64,000 nt of DNA from Deltaproteobacteria bacterium. GTDB lineage: Bacteria > Desulfobacterota > Binatia > HRBIN30 > JACQVA1. This document shows, piece after piece, positions 43,461 through 53,504 of this stretch. Numbering within the stretch: the first letter of the stretch is position 1; the number at the start of each line of letters is the position of its first letter. Position numbers and translations under genes: made by a program. The notes under the pieces are model-generated. The model saw only the letters and a list, made by a program, of their open reading frames with translations. It did no database searches and had not been told where the DNA came from. The stretch lies in NCBI GenBank assembly GCA_016178705.1, contig JACOST010000014.1:62001-126000 (forward strand), given 5' to 3'.

Positions 43461-43964
43461 CTACGACTGCGCCTGAGGCGGGAAGCCGAGTTGTTGCAAC
43501 TCGGCGCGGATGTGGGCGGCGTGCGTGGCACCCCAATACACGCGGCGACAGCGCGGGCACCGAACGAAGCGCGTCTGCGTCGCCAGCACATACTCCGGCA
43601 CGCATGACCGAACATCATCCGGTGCCACCCCACACAGCGGTAGATTGCAGCGCACGCAGCGCGTCAGCAGCCCGGCGTACGGATCGATGGCGTAGGTGTG
43701 CAGCACCTGCTGCAGCTGCGCTCGAAAGTGATCGCTCTCGATGAAGAGCAGCGGCGGCTTCTCGCTGAAGCGACACACGCGCCGATCGCGTGTCAGCAAC
43801 ACACGCCCCTCGGCGTGCGCCGCGCGCAGCAGCGCGCTGTCCTGCCACTCGGGTCGATACACCGTATCGATGCCGAGCACGCGCAACCACGTCGCCAATC
43901 GACCGAGCATGCGATCGGCGATGAATTTCACTGCCGGCGCTGCCGTCTCCATCATCTCTGTCAT
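43461..43964 (-). CDS. Mut7-C RNAse-domain protein
   Basis: A 167-residue protein of the Mut7-C (PIN-like) family. The N-terminal part (KFIADRMLGRLATWLRVLGI, then LLRAAHAEGRVLLTRDR) has the acidic residues of a PIN-like nuclease. The C-terminal part is a zinc ribbon with CVRC and CPRC pairs. It may act on RNA, but activity for bacterial members is not well established. Convergent with trmL. Confidence 0.88.
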   Translation of the reverse strand: MTEMMETAAPAVKFIADRMLGRLATWLRVLGIDTVYRPEWQDSALLRAAHAEGRVLLTRDRRVCRFSEKPPLLFIESDHFRAQLQQVLHTYAIDPYAGLLTRCVRCNLPLCGVAPDDVRSCVPEYVLATQTRFVRCPRCRRVYWGATHAAHIRAELQQLGFPPQAQS

Positions 43965-44050
43965 GACGCCGCGACACCATACACCATCGTTCGTTCGCTG
44001 GCAGCGCCCACGGCCGACACTGGGCGGCGCACGGCCGAATCGGTTCTGAG

Positions 44051-45505
44051 ATGGCCCGCGTCGTTCGTGTCGGCATCGTCGTCGTTTGGCTCGCGCTCAT
44101 GGGCGCGCTGCTGCGCGAGCGCTTCACGGCGGTACCGGCACCCGAGCCCGTACCCACCACCGCGGCGACGTTGCATGCCGGCGAGGAGTGGCAGAACGTT
44201 TTTCACGGCGAGCAGAAGATCGGCTACGTGCAGCAACGCACGATGTCCATCGACGGTGGCTTTCAATTCGACGAACACTCGCTACTGCGCCTGGTGATGA
44301 TGAACGAGCCGCAAACCGTGCGCACGATCATCAGCGGCCGCACCGATGCGCACTACGCGCTGCAGCAATTCACCTTCGAGTTGAGCAGCGGCGTCGGCAC
44401 GCTGCGCGTACGGGGCAACGTCGCCGGCGACGTACTCGATTTGACGATGGCCACCGGCAGCGATGAGTCGACCCAGCAGATCCCGCTGAAGGGTCCCGTG
44501 TATCTATCCGCGACGTTGCGCAATGTGGTGGCCGCCGACGAGTTGCGCGCGGGTCGCGAGTTTCAATTGCAGGTATTCGATCCCGCCGCGATGAAGAACG
44601 ACATCACCCACGTGACCATCGAGCAACGCGAGGTGGTGCCGCAAGCCACGGACGGCACACAAGCGTGGCGCGTGCGCGAAGAGTTTCACGGCATCAAGAC
44701 TACCGCGTGGGTCGACGACTCCGGCACCGTATTGCGCGAGGAAGGCCCGCTGGGCCTGGTGCTGGTGCGCACCGACGCCAACGATGCGCTGCACGGCCGC
44801 TGGGGTGAGGCGGCCGCCCTCGATTTGATTCAGACCGTCGCGGTGCCGGTCACGACGTTGATCGACAAGCCGCGCGACCTGGACTTCCTGCGCTTCCGCT
44901 TGCGCGGCATCGATCTCGATCAGGTACCCAACGATGCCCGCCAGCGCCGCAGCGGCGACAGTTGGACGATTACGCGCGAAGACCTGCACACCACTCGAAC
45001 CTATCCCCTGCCCTACACCGGCAACGACCATCGTGCGGACCTCGCCGCTACCCCATTGCTGCAAATCGATCATCCGCGCGTGCGCAGCGCCGCCACCGAG
45101 GCACTGCGAGGCGAATCCGACGCCACCCACGCCGTGTCGCGTCTGCTGCAATGGATCGGCGGATACATGAAGCAAGTGCCGACCGTGAGCATTCCCAACG
45201 CGCTGCAGGTGCTCGATGAGCGCCAAGGTGATTGCAATGAGCACGCCGTGCTGTTCGCCGCACTCGCGCGCGCCGCCGGCTTACCGACGCGCGTCGCCGC
45301 CGGCGTCGTCTACCTCGAGGGCGCGTTCTACTACCACGCGTGGGATGAAGTGTGGCTGGGCGAGTGGGTGGCGGTCGATCCGACGTTCGGGCAATTTCCC
45401 GCCGATCCGACCCACATCAAGTTCGTGCAGGGCGGACCGGAAGAGCAATTCGAAATTCTCCCGGTGATCGGACGACTCGGGATCGACGTCCTGGCTTCGG
45501 GTTGA
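44051..45505 (+). CDS. Membrane-anchored transglutaminase-like protein
   Basis: A 484-residue protein with an N-terminal anchor (RVGIVVVWLALMGALL). A long beta-rich region of about 300 residues precedes a transglutaminase-like core with all three catalytic residues: C395 in GDCNEHA, H429 in YHAWDEVW and D443 in AVDPTFG. Bacterial members act as proteases or amidases at the envelope rather than cross-linkers. Divergent from the Mut7-C gene and convergent with the phosphatase gene. Confidence 0.92.
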   Translation: MARVVRVGIVVVWLALMGALLRERFTAVPAPEPVPTTAATLHAGEEWQNVFHGEQKIGYVQQRTMSIDGGFQFDEHSLLRLVMMNEPQTVRTIISGRTDAHYALQQFTFELSSGVGTLRVRGNVAGDVLDLTMATGSDESTQQIPLKGPVYLSATLRNVVAADELRAGREFQLQVFDPAAMKNDITHVTIEQREVVPQATDGTQAWRVREEFHGIKTTAWVDDSGTVLREEGPLGLVLVRTDANDALHGRWGEAAALDLIQTVAVPVTTLIDKPRDLDFLRFRLRGIDLDQVPNDARQRRSGDSWTITREDLHTTRTYPLPYTGNDHRADLAATPLLQIDHPRVRSAATEALRGESDATHAVSRLLQWIGGYMKQVPTVSIPNALQVLDERQGDCNEHAVLFAALARAAGLPTRVAAGVVYLEGAFYYHAWDEVWLGEWVAVDPTFGQFPADPTHIKFVQGGPEEQFEILPVIGRLGIDVLASG

Positions 45506-45550
45506 GACGCAACCGCCAGCCCTCACGGGGTGGAAGCCTGTGTCACCACC

Positions 45551-46066
45551 TCATTTGCCAATCACATACCGCGCTTCGAGAACGGTCATGTACGGCAGAC
45601 AGTGCCGGCGCTCCTTCATCAAATCGCGCGCCGCCGACAGCGGCAGCGCCCGATGCACGTGCAGATACGCAATGGCGACCGTCGGCGCGCGATTGAACCC
45701 GGCGTTGCAGTGCAGGTAGACACACTCACCATCGCGCACGAGCCGGGCGAGGCGATCCACCACGGCGTCGAGCCGGGCCGCGAGAACTTCCATGTCCCCG
45801 TCGGGAATCGCGACGCGGTGAAAGCCGAGACCATGCTGGCGATACACCAGTTGCATTTCCTCGATATCCAAACCCTTGCTCGCCAGGTCGGCATCGTCCT
45901 GCAGGTTGACGACCGCGGTGACGCCATGTTCGTCGCGCAGCCACTGCGCATCGTCCGGGGTTGGATACTCACCGACGAAGAGATTGGGGACGATCAGCGA
46001 CAGGCTGGGCCGACCGCCACTGCGGCCCGCCGGACCCGCAAAGCGCCAGAACGGAGTGAGCATCAT
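45551..46066 (-). CDS. Dual-specificity protein phosphatase
   Basis: A 171-residue phosphatase. The P-loop motif HC120-NAGFN-R126 is complete (HCxxxxxR), and the preceding IVPNLFVGEYPTPDDAQWL and VTAVVNLQDDADL follow the DSP pattern. The general-acid aspartate is probably in IPDGDME. Start at the Met-Met pair near 46066; a far longer in-frame extension upstream has no homology. Divergent from the patatin gene. Confidence 0.9.
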   Translation of the reverse strand: MMLTPFWRFAGPAGRSGGRPSLSLIVPNLFVGEYPTPDDAQWLRDEHGVTAVVNLQDDADLASKGLDIEEMQLVYRQHGLGFHRVAIPDGDMEVLAARLDAVVDRLARLVRDGECVYLHCNAGFNRAPTVAIAYLHVHRALPLSAARDLMKERRHCLPYMTVLEARYVIGK

Positions 46067-46165
46067 CAACGTGGTTAGCTCGTCGGCAGCCCGCGCGCAA
46101 CGCCGTGGCGGCGACGCGAGCAAGACGGTCTTAGGACTTCGTAGCGCCACGAGACTAGATTGTTC

Positions 46166-46192
46166 TTGACAGCGGCCATTCGCCTCTAGTAC
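46166..46192 (+). promoter_or_regulatory. Possible promoter before the patatin gene
   Basis: Consensus -35 TTGACA at 46166-46171 and TAGTAC at 46187-46192. The 15-base spacer is short, so this is tentative. Confidence 0.35.
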
Positions 46193-46300
46193 GAGCCTCA
46201 CACAATCTGATTCACGGCCGCGGCTGACCGATCGAGGGGCACGGCAACCTGCTCGCACGGCCGACTGCGGCATTCCGAGGCGACACCACCGGAGGGCGCC

Positions 46301-49300
46301 ATGAGCGACAACGCTGCGGTCAGCTTCAAGACAGTCTGGGACAAGGAACGCGAAGCAATTGCGGCCGCGCGCCAGCGGCGCGCGCAGGACAGCGGAACGC
46401 CACTGCTGCCCGACGCGAAAGATCCCGTCGGCCTCGCCTTCTCGGGCGGCGGCATTCGCAGCGCCACATTCAACCTCGGCGTGCTGCAAGGCCTCGCGGA
46501 GCTCGCCGTGTTGCCACGCATCGACTACCTCTCGACCGTGTCCGGTGGTGGATACATCGGCAGTTGGTTGACCGCCTGGATCTACCATCAACACGGCGTG
46601 CGAAACGTCTACCGTCGGTTGGAGCCGAAGGCGGCGAGCGTCGCCGAGCCCGACGGCGCGCGCGAGGTGACGTTTCTACGCGCGTACAGCAACTATCTCA
46701 CCCCGCGCACCGGGGCGTTCGGCGCGGATACGTGGACGGCGGTGTCCACGTACATGCGCAATCTCCTCTTGAACCTGACAATCCTGATCGGCGCCACCGC
46801 GGTGCCACTACTGCTCCCGCGCGCCGCCATGCGTGGACTGCTGTGGTTCTACTTCGAAAGCCCCATGTCGGCCGCTCTGATCGCGATTCTCTTGCTCGCC
46901 ATCGCCAGCTTCTTCATCGGCAGAAATTTGGCCGGCGTGGCGCGTTCGAGCGGCGCCTACCCGCGCGATGCGTCGCAAACGGCGATTCAGCTCTCGATCG
47001 TGCTACCGATTCTGCTCGCGGCGTATGTAGCTAGTTGCGCGGGGCTGTGGTTCGGCAGCGGCGCGCCCCTGCCCGTGTCGCTGGCCTGGATGCAGTTGGG
47101 CGCCGCCTATCCGCGCTCGTGGCGTTTTGCCCTCCTCGGCGGCGCGTGCGTGTATTCCTTCTTTTCGTTTCTGGCCTTCGTCGGGAGTCGCAGCATCGCG
47201 GCACCAGCCCCCGATGCAGCCGACCAGCAGGCACGCGCTGCCACGCCCACAACCAAACGAGCCGACGACGGCCGTCGATCAATGTGGCGGTGGACCGTCG
47301 GTTCGGCTCCGCTGGCGGGGGCAATCGGTGGCGTCATCCTCCTCAGCTTCGGCAAGCTCGCCTTCACCGCGACGGTGCCACTGTCAAACCTCGGCTACTT
47401 CGGCACGCTCATCTGGGGCGCACCCGCTGTGGTTGGCGCCATTACCCTCGCCGTCATCGTGCACATCGGGCTGATGGGGTTGAGTCAGGCCGAACTCGCC
47501 CGCGAGTGGTGGAGTCGACTGGGCGGCTGGCTGCTGATCTACACCCTGGTCTGGATCGCCCTGTGCTCGATGACCTTCTACGCCCCGTACGCGTTGGCGT
47601 GGTTGGCAGTGCATTGGGCGCGTCTCACGTCCGGTCTCACCGTCGCGTGGGTGGCCTCGACTGTCGGCGGACTGTTGGCGGGCCACAGCGCGCAGACCGG
47701 CGCACGCAACGACAACCCGTGGCTCGAACGGCTCGCCGCGGTGGCGCCCTATGTGTTCATCGTTGGCCTGCTCAGCGGACTCTCGCTGGGCATCCACGTG
47801 ATGCTGGTGCGCTGGAGCGTCACCGACGCGATTACCCTGGCTCGGCTCGCGGAGAACCATTGGGATCTCATGTGGCTGACGACGAACTGGTGGTTCCTCT
47901 TCACTGCGTTCGTGCTGGCGGGGGCAGCCATGAGCCTATCGGCGCGTGTCGACATCAATCATTTTTCGCTCCACATGCTGTATCGCAACCGCCTCGTTCG
48001 CGCCTATCTGGGCGCGTCGAACCCGCACCGCCACCCGCAGCCCTTCACGGGATTCGATCGCGACGACGACGTCGAGCTGCGCGAGCTGGCCGCGCATCCC
48101 GGCCCGTATCCGATCATCAACGCGGCGCTCAACTTGGTCTCTGGCGATCAGCTGGCGTGGCAGCAGCGCAAGGCGTCGTCATTTGTGCTCACGCCGCTGC
48201 ACTGTGGTGCAGAGGATGTCGGCTACCGCGCCACCGGCAAGTACGCCGGCGGCAACCTCACCCTAGGCACCGCGGTCGCGATCTCGGGCGCGGCCGCCAA
48301 TCCGAACATGGGCTATCACTCGTCGCCGCCGCTCGCCTTCCTGATGACGGTGTTCAACGTGCGGCTCGGCTGGTGGGCCGGCAATCCCGCGCATCAGCAC
48401 GCCTGGCAGTTGGCTGGTCCTCGGTTCGGCCTGCGCTACCTGGTCGACGAACTGCTGGGGTTGACGGATGAAGCGTCGGCGTTCGTCAACCTGTCCGACG
48501 GCGGTCATTTCGAAAATCTCGGCATCTACGAATTAGTGCGCCGCCGCTGCCGCTTCATCATCGCCTGCGATGGCGGCCAGGATGGCGATCTCACGTTCGA
48601 AGATCTCGGCAATGCGATTCGCAAGTGCCGCACCGATCTCGCCACCGATATCCGCATCGATGTCACCCCGCTCCGCAAGCAGGCTGATTCGGTGCGCAGC
48701 TCGTGGCACTGCGCCGTCGGCAGAATTCACTACCCCGATGAGCCGAGCGGGACCCTCGTCTATCTGAAGGCATCGTTGACCGGCGATGAACCCACCGACG
48801 TGCTCAACTACGCCAGCGTCAATCCCGAATTCCCCCATCAGCCCACCGGCGATCAATGGTTCGACGAGTCGCAGTTCGAAAGCTATCGCGCGCTCGGGTG
48901 CCACATCGCGACGACCGTCTTCGAGCCCGCCCAGGCGGAGACGAGCAATGAAGCGCTCTTCGTCACGCTGCACCAGAATTGGTATCCGCCGAGTTCGCCT
49001 GGCACCGCGCTGTTCACCAAACACACCGCGAAATTTGATGTGCTCATCGAGCGGCTGCGCCAGGATCCCACGCTGCAATTTCTCGATGCGCAGATCTACC
49101 CGCAGTGGGACGTGCTCACGCGTGCCGATGCGCGGCCAATTCAGCTCTGGCTACCCACGACGTACGACGAACTGCGCAACGGCTTCTACTTCTGCTGCGA
49201 GCTGATCCAACTGATGGAAGACGCGTATCTCGAACTCTGCCTGGATAGCGAGTACGCGCATCCGGACAACCGCGGGTGGATGAATCTGTTCAAGCACTGG

Positions 49301-49867
49301 GCGTGGTCGGGCATGCTGCGGACGACCTGGGCGATGTGCGCCAGTACCTATGGCGCGCGCTTCCAGACCTTCTGCGATCGGCGCCTCGACCTCGGTATCG
49401 GAGAGGTAGTCATCACAGAGGCCACGGGTGCCGTTGTTCCTGAGCTGAACTCGGTGGAGATCGAGTTGATCCGGTATCTCCCACCACCAACGAACGAAGC
49501 GCCGGTGCGCCGGATCTTTCTCCTCCAGATGGCGGTGCAGGCGCCGCCGGACGATCCCACGCGCGACACCAGCAGGCCGCCGACAAACAGCGCCGCCGGC
49601 CCTTCCCTGCGCCTGACCTTCGGCTTCACCGTCGTTGACAGCGCGCAGCGATCTCAACCCGGCAAGATCGTCTACTTCCGCGTACAGGATCACTTGCGCA
49701 AGATGGGCCTGGCCCGCTTGGCGTTGGGCAAGCTCCTGACGACGAAGGGCCTCACCCTCGACGGCGTCGAGCCGGTCACCATGCCGACGGACGCGTCTGA
49801 GGTTCCACGCGACGAAGACTTGCGGCACTTCAAGCGTCTATTCGAGTCAGCGAAGCGCGAGAAGTAA
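46301..49867 (+). CDS. Patatin-like phospholipase with large membrane insert
   Basis: A 1188-residue protein. An N-terminal patatin half has the glycine-rich oxyanion loop GLAFSGGGIRSATFNLG and a nucleophile region LSTVSGGGYIGSW (S81). The catalytic aspartate D733 is in NLSDGGHFENLGIYEL. Between them lies an insert of about 650 residues, with around nine or ten hydrophobic spans (residues about 150-550). Both dyad residues are present, so lipid hydrolase activity at the membrane is likely. The remaining C-terminal part (about 750-1188) has no motif I recognise. ATG at 46301, with GGAGGGCGCC upstream. Confidence 0.9.
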   Translation: MSDNAAVSFKTVWDKEREAIAAARQRRAQDSGTPLLPDAKDPVGLAFSGGGIRSATFNLGVLQGLAELAVLPRIDYLSTVSGGGYIGSWLTAWIYHQHGVRNVYRRLEPKAASVAEPDGAREVTFLRAYSNYLTPRTGAFGADTWTAVSTYMRNLLLNLTILIGATAVPLLLPRAAMRGLLWFYFESPMSAALIAILLLAIASFFIGRNLAGVARSSGAYPRDASQTAIQLSIVLPILLAAYVASCAGLWFGSGAPLPVSLAWMQLGAAYPRSWRFALLGGACVYSFFSFLAFVGSRSIAAPAPDAADQQARAATPTTKRADDGRRSMWRWTVGSAPLAGAIGGVILLSFGKLAFTATVPLSNLGYFGTLIWGAPAVVGAITLAVIVHIGLMGLSQAELAREWWSRLGGWLLIYTLVWIALCSMTFYAPYALAWLAVHWARLTSGLTVAWVASTVGGLLAGHSAQTGARNDNPWLERLAAVAPYVFIVGLLSGLSLGIHVMLVRWSVTDAITLARLAENHWDLMWLTTNWWFLFTAFVLAGAAMSLSARVDINHFSLHMLYRNRLVRAYLGASNPHRHPQPFTGFDRDDDVELRELAAHPGPYPIINAALNLVSGDQLAWQQRKASSFVLTPLHCGAEDVGYRATGKYAGGNLTLGTAVAISGAAANPNMGYHSSPPLAFLMTVFNVRLGWWAGNPAHQHAWQLAGPRFGLRYLVDELLGLTDEASAFVNLSDGGHFENLGIYELVRRRCRFIIACDGGQDGDLTFEDLGNAIRKCRTDLATDIRIDVTPLRKQADSVRSSWHCAVGRIHYPDEPSGTLVYLKASLTGDEPTDVLNYASVNPEFPHQPTGDQWFDESQFESYRALGCHIATTVFEPAQAETSNEALFVTLHQNWYPPSSPGTALFTKHTAKFDVLIERLRQDPTLQFLDAQIYPQWDVLTRADARPIQLWLPTTYDELRNGFYFCCELIQLMEDAYLELCLDSEYAHPDNRGWMNLFKHWAWSGMLRTTWAMCASTYGARFQTFCDRRLDLGIGEVVITEATGAVVPELNSVEIELIRYLPPPTNEAPVRRIFLLQMAVQAPPDDPTRDTSRPPTNSAAGPSLRLTFGFTVVDSAQRSQPGKIVYFRVQDHLRKMGLARLALGKLLTTKGLTLDGVEPVTMPTDASEVPRDEDLRHFKRLFESAKREK

Positions 49868-49876
49868 GGAAGGGTG

Positions 49877-50554
49877 CTACTCCAGCGCGCCGCCTTCGAG
49901 CAACGCCAACACGTCTCTGTACATGCCGCGTTTGAGCGCGCCGTAGGTGGCGCGGTCCTTGTCGGCGAGCGCAGCGGCGCGGGCGATGGCGCGCGGGAGG
50001 ACATCGGCCGCCGCCACCGCGTCGTCGACGATGCCGCGCTGCTGCGCATCGGCGCCACCGATGCGGGCGCCGGTGAAAATCATGTCGCGGCAGGTGGCCA
50101 TGTTCGTCCGACTCTTGATCAGCGCCGTCATCCCGGGTGCGAGCGGAAATTTGATGTCGATCTCGTTGAAGCAAATGAAGCCGCGATCGGCGCGCATGAC
50201 GCGGAAGTCGTGCGCGAACGCCAGCATCCCGCCCGCCGCGAACGCATGCCCATTGATCGCCGCCACGGTCGGCAGCGGGAACGCCATCACCCGGCCGAGG
50301 AACTTGAGCACCGCGCTGATGAACGCCCCGCCCTCACTGGCCCCGTCACCCGACAACCACGCCAGATCGAGTCCGTTCGAATAGAACTTTTCCTGACCGC
50401 CAGTGGTCACCAGCGCGGCGGGACCGCTCGAAGGCTCGATCACGTCAAGCGCGGCGTTGAACGCATCAAGAAACGAACGATTGAATCGGTTCTCGCCCGC
50501 AGCCATCGTGAGCACCCACACCGAATCTTCCCGTCGCAAATCGATCAACCCCAT
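49877..50554 (-). CDS. Enoyl-CoA hydratase/isomerase family protein
   Basis: A 225-residue crotonase-fold protein. The CoA-binding oxyanion residues are in KFYSNGLDLAWL and in NGHAFAAGGMLAFAHDFRVM, and FNEIDIKFPLAPG lies in the active-site region. The short length and pattern most resemble Delta(3),Delta(2)-enoyl-CoA isomerases known from plants and some bacteria. It would act in unsaturated fatty-acid breakdown. Convergent with the patatin gene, 9 bases apart. Confidence 0.9.
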   Translation of the reverse strand: MGLIDLRREDSVWVLTMAAGENRFNRSFLDAFNAALDVIEPSSGPAALVTTGGQEKFYSNGLDLAWLSGDGASEGGAFISAVLKFLGRVMAFPLPTVAAINGHAFAAGGMLAFAHDFRVMRADRGFICFNEIDIKFPLAPGMTALIKSRTNMATCRDMIFTGARIGGADAQQRGIVDDAVAAADVLPRAIARAAALADKDRATYGALKRGMYRDVLALLEGGALE

Positions 50555-50685
50555 GCACTGCTCCTTCGTCGCAGAGAACCGTCATCCCGTAGATTCATCC
50601 GGCACGCAACCGGTGCGGCCACTTTTTCCCCTTCTCTGTCGATCAGGCGTGGTGTATTCGATGCCCTAGTAAGTCGGAGGTTTGC

Positions 50686-52284
50686 ATGAGTGCATGGTCT
50701 GAGCGAACTCATCGCAGGCATCTCGCGTTTTCGACGCTGGTGCTCGTCGCACTCGGCGCCGGCCGCGTCGGTGCCCAAGTCAACGTCCTCACTCACCACA
50801 ACGACAACGGGCGCACGGGTCTCAATGACCAAGAAACAACGCTCACTCCCGCTAACGTCAACCCGACGCAGTTCGGCAGGAAATTTCTGCACACCGTTGA
50901 CGGCTATGTCTATGCGCAGCCGCTCTACGTCTCGAACGTCACCATTCCGGGAAAGGGCGTTCACAATGCCGTGTACGTCGCCACGGAGCACAACAGCGTC
51001 TACGCATGGGACGCCGACGATGCCAGCGGCCCGAATCGGACGCCGCTGTGGAAAGTCAGCTTCCTCGGCCGCGGCGTCACGATCGTGCCCTATCGCACCA
51101 CGGGCACCGACGACATCATCCCCGAAATCGGCATCACCGGCACACCGGTCATCGACATCGGCACCGGTACGCTCTACGTCGTCGCGAAAACGCGCGAGCG
51201 TTTGACTTACGTGCAGCGGCTGCACGCCCTCGACATCACGACCGGAGCGGAGAAGTTCGGCGGCCCGGTTGAGATCACCGCATCGGTGCCGGGCACCGGT
51301 GACGGCAGCGACGGCACCGACGTGCCGTTCAATGCGTTGCGGGAAAATCAGCGCCCCGGGCTCTTGTTGCTCAACGGTGTCGTGTACCTTGCCTGGGCGT
51401 CGCACGGTGACAACGGCCCGTACCACGGTTGGGTGATCGGCTACGATGCCACCTCGCTCGCGCAAGTGGCCGTCTACAACGCGACGCCGAACGGCGGTCT
51501 CGGCGGCATCTGGCAGAGCGGCGCCGGGCCGGCCGCCGACAGCGCCGGCAACATCTATTTTGAGACCGGCAACGGCACTTTCGACGCCCAGCTCAGCGGC
51601 ACCAACTTCGGCGACAGCCTGGTGAAACTCAATTCGAGCGGTGGCCTTTCGGTCGCCGACTACTTCACGCCGTACAACCAGGACGTCCTCAACGCCGCCG
51701 ATGCCGACTTCGGTTCCGGCGGTGCGATGCTGTTGCCGGATCAACCTGGGTTGCATCCGCACTTGGTGGTGGCGTGCGGAAAGGAAGGCACTATCTACCT
51801 GGTCGACCGCGACACCATGGGGCACTTCCACGCCTTCGACAACAGCCAGATCGTGCAGTCATTGGAGAGTGCCGTTGGTGGTACTTGGAGTACGCCAGCC
51901 TATTGGAACGGTATGGTGTACTACATCGGCACCGGCGATTCGCTCAAAGCGTTCCAGCTCATCAGTGGGATGCTGTCGAGCACACCGGTGGCCCAATCCC
52001 CCGACGGCTTTGGATACCCCAGCGCCACACCGTCGGTTTCAGCGAACGGCAACAGCAACGCCATCGTCTGGGCACTCGAGGTAAGCAATTTCGGGCGCAG
52101 ACTGCCCGCGGTGCTGCGGGCGTACGACGCCAGCGACGTCTCGCACGAGCTGTATAGCAGCGACCAAGCCGCACGCCGGCGTGACTGGGCAGGCGGTGCG
52201 GTGAAGTTCACGGTGCCAACGATCGCCAACGGGAAGGTGTACGTCGGCGGTTTCCACCGACTGACCGTGTACGGCTTGTTGTGA
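50686..52284 (+). CDS. Exported PQQ-like beta-propeller protein
   Basis: A 532-residue exported protein. The signal peptide ([16 protein letters not shown]) is followed by blades with the quinoprotein-like [18 protein letters not shown] and [20 protein letters not shown]. No catalytic dehydrogenase residues or heme motif are evident, so it may be a structural propeller or binding protein rather than an alcohol dehydrogenase. TCGGAGG precedes the ATG. It lies between two convergent neighbours and appears monocistronic. Confidence 0.85.
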   Translation: MSAWSERTHRRHLAFSTLVLVALGAGRVGAQVNVLTHHNDNGRTGLNDQETTLTPANVNPTQFGRKFLHTVDGYVYAQPLYVSNVTIPGKGVHNAVYVATEHNSVYAWDADDASGPNRTPLWKVSFLGRGVTIVPYRTTGTDDIIPEIGITGTPVIDIGTGTLYVVAKTRERLTYVQRLHALDITTGAEKFGGPVEITASVPGTGDGSDGTDVPFNALRENQRPGLLLLNGVVYLAWASHGDNGPYHGWVIGYDATSLAQVAVYNATPNGGLGGIWQSGAGPAADSAGNIYFETGNGTFDAQLSGTNFGDSLVKLNSSGGLSVADYFTPYNQDVLNAADADFGSGGAMLLPDQPGLHPHLVVACGKEGTIYLVDRDTMGHFHAFDNSQIVQSLESAVGGTWSTPAYWNGMVYYIGTGDSLKAFQLISGMLSSTPVAQSPDGFGYPSATPSVSANGNSNAIVWALEVSNFGRRLPAVLRAYDASDVSHELYSSDQAARRRDWAGGAVKFTVPTIANGKVYVGGFHRLTVYGLL

Positions 52285-52300
52285 CGTCACCCCTCCCGAG

Positions 52301-53398
52301 TTACGTCGCGCCCGAGCGTGTTCCCGTGCGCAACTGCGGGAGGATGTAGCGCCCCACGTAGTCGCATTCGGACGCGTGCGGATAGCCGGAGAGAATGAAC
52401 CCGCTAATTCCCAAGTCGATGTAGACCCGCAGCTTCCGCAACACTTGGTCGGGATCGCCCACCAACGCGGCGCCGCAGCCGCTGCGGGCGCGGCCGATGC
52501 CGGTCCAGAGGTGATCTTCAACGAAGCCCTCGTTGTCTGCCTGCTCGCGCATCATCGCCTGCGTGCGCACCCCCACCGACGCGTGATCGAGCGAGCGCCG
52601 GCGAATCTCCTCGCCGATACGATCGTCCAGGCGGCTGACCAGCCGGCGCGCATAGGCGCGTGCCTCGGCTTCGGTCTCGCGCACAATCATGTGGACCCGA
52701 TAGCCAAACTGCACGCTGCGGCCAACCCGCGCGGCGCGCGCCCGCATATCGTCGAGCAGCGTACGGAGTTGGGACAGTGGTTCCGGCCACATCAGAAAGA
52801 CGTCCGCCTCTTCCGCCGCCACCGCCCGCGCATCGTCTGAGAGTCCGCCAAAATAGAACAGCGGCGATCGCCCCGACACGGTGCGTACCGCTGGTGGGTC
52901 GATCTCGAGTTGATAGAACTCCCCGCGGTGACACACCGGCTCGCCATTTAACAACGCGCGCAAAATCTGCATGCACTCGTGCGTGCGCTGATAGCGCGGC
53001 GCCGACGGCAACGGTGCGCCGGGCAGATCGCTCGAAATGATGTTGATCGTCAACCGCCCGTCGAGCAGGCGGTCGAGCGTCGCCAGTTGCCGCGCCAGTT
53101 GCGGCGGAAACATTTTCCCGCATCGCACTGCCACCAGCAGGCGAATCCGCGAGGTCAGCGGCGCGACCGCGCTGGCGAACGCGACGCTGTCGATGCCCAA
53201 TGCATAGCCGGACGGACATAGAATGTTGTCGAAGCCATTCGCTTCGGCCCGCAACAGAATGTCGCGGCAATGTGGGAACGAGCTGCGCAACGCCGCATCG
53301 GGTACACCGAGATATTCGTAGTCGTCGTCGCAGAGCGGACAGAACCAAGCGATTTCGACTGGCTGATGGCTGATCGCCAATGGCTGATTGTTGTTCAT
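52301..53398 (-). CDS. LLM-class monooxygenase (SsuD-like)
   Basis: A 365-residue luciferase-like protein resembling alkanesulfonate monooxygenase. It shows IAWFCPLCDDDYEYLGVPDA, LLDGRLTINIISSDLPG and PLFYFGGLSDDARAVAAEEA. The only plausible start, ATG at 53398, and the first 13 residues (MNNNQPLAISHQP) are encoded by a family F repeat; homologous sequence starts at VEIAW. The real domain is otherwise complete. FMN or F420 dependence cannot be settled. Divergent from the Gfo/Idh/MocA gene. Confidence 0.88.
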   Translation of the reverse strand: MNNNQPLAISHQPVEIAWFCPLCDDDYEYLGVPDAALRSSFPHCRDILLRAEANGFDNILCPSGYALGIDSVAFASAVAPLTSRIRLLVAVRCGKMFPPQLARQLATLDRLLDGRLTINIISSDLPGAPLPSAPRYQRTHECMQILRALLNGEPVCHRGEFYQLEIDPPAVRTVSGRSPLFYFGGLSDDARAVAAEEADVFLMWPEPLSQLRTLLDDMRARAARVGRSVQFGYRVHMIVRETEAEARAYARRLVSRLDDRIGEEIRRRSLDHASVGVRTQAMMREQADNEGFVEDHLWTGIGRARSGCGAALVGDPDQVLRKLRVYIDLGISGFILSGYPHASECDYVGRYILPQLRTGTRSGAT

Positions 53399-53452
53399 GA
53401 GCAGACCGAACATCGCGACCGTCCAACCATATGCCATACGCCATCAGCCATA
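53361..53452. repeat. Family F inverted repeat at the start of the SsuD-like gene
   Basis: GGCTGATGGCTGAT at 53361-53374 is inverse to CCATCAGCCA in 53428-53452. The 18-mer at 53433-53450 is identical to 12690-12707. The left arm lies inside the coding sequence. Confidence 0.85.
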
Positions 53453-53504
53453 TGCGAGACCACCTGTGCTGCCGTCGAATCGTTCTGGTAGGATGCGAGC
53501 CGTG

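Noticed and set aside
47035-48471. A 478-codon frame inside the patatin gene
   Set aside because: Arg-rich, in another frame of a well-supported gene, no homology pattern.
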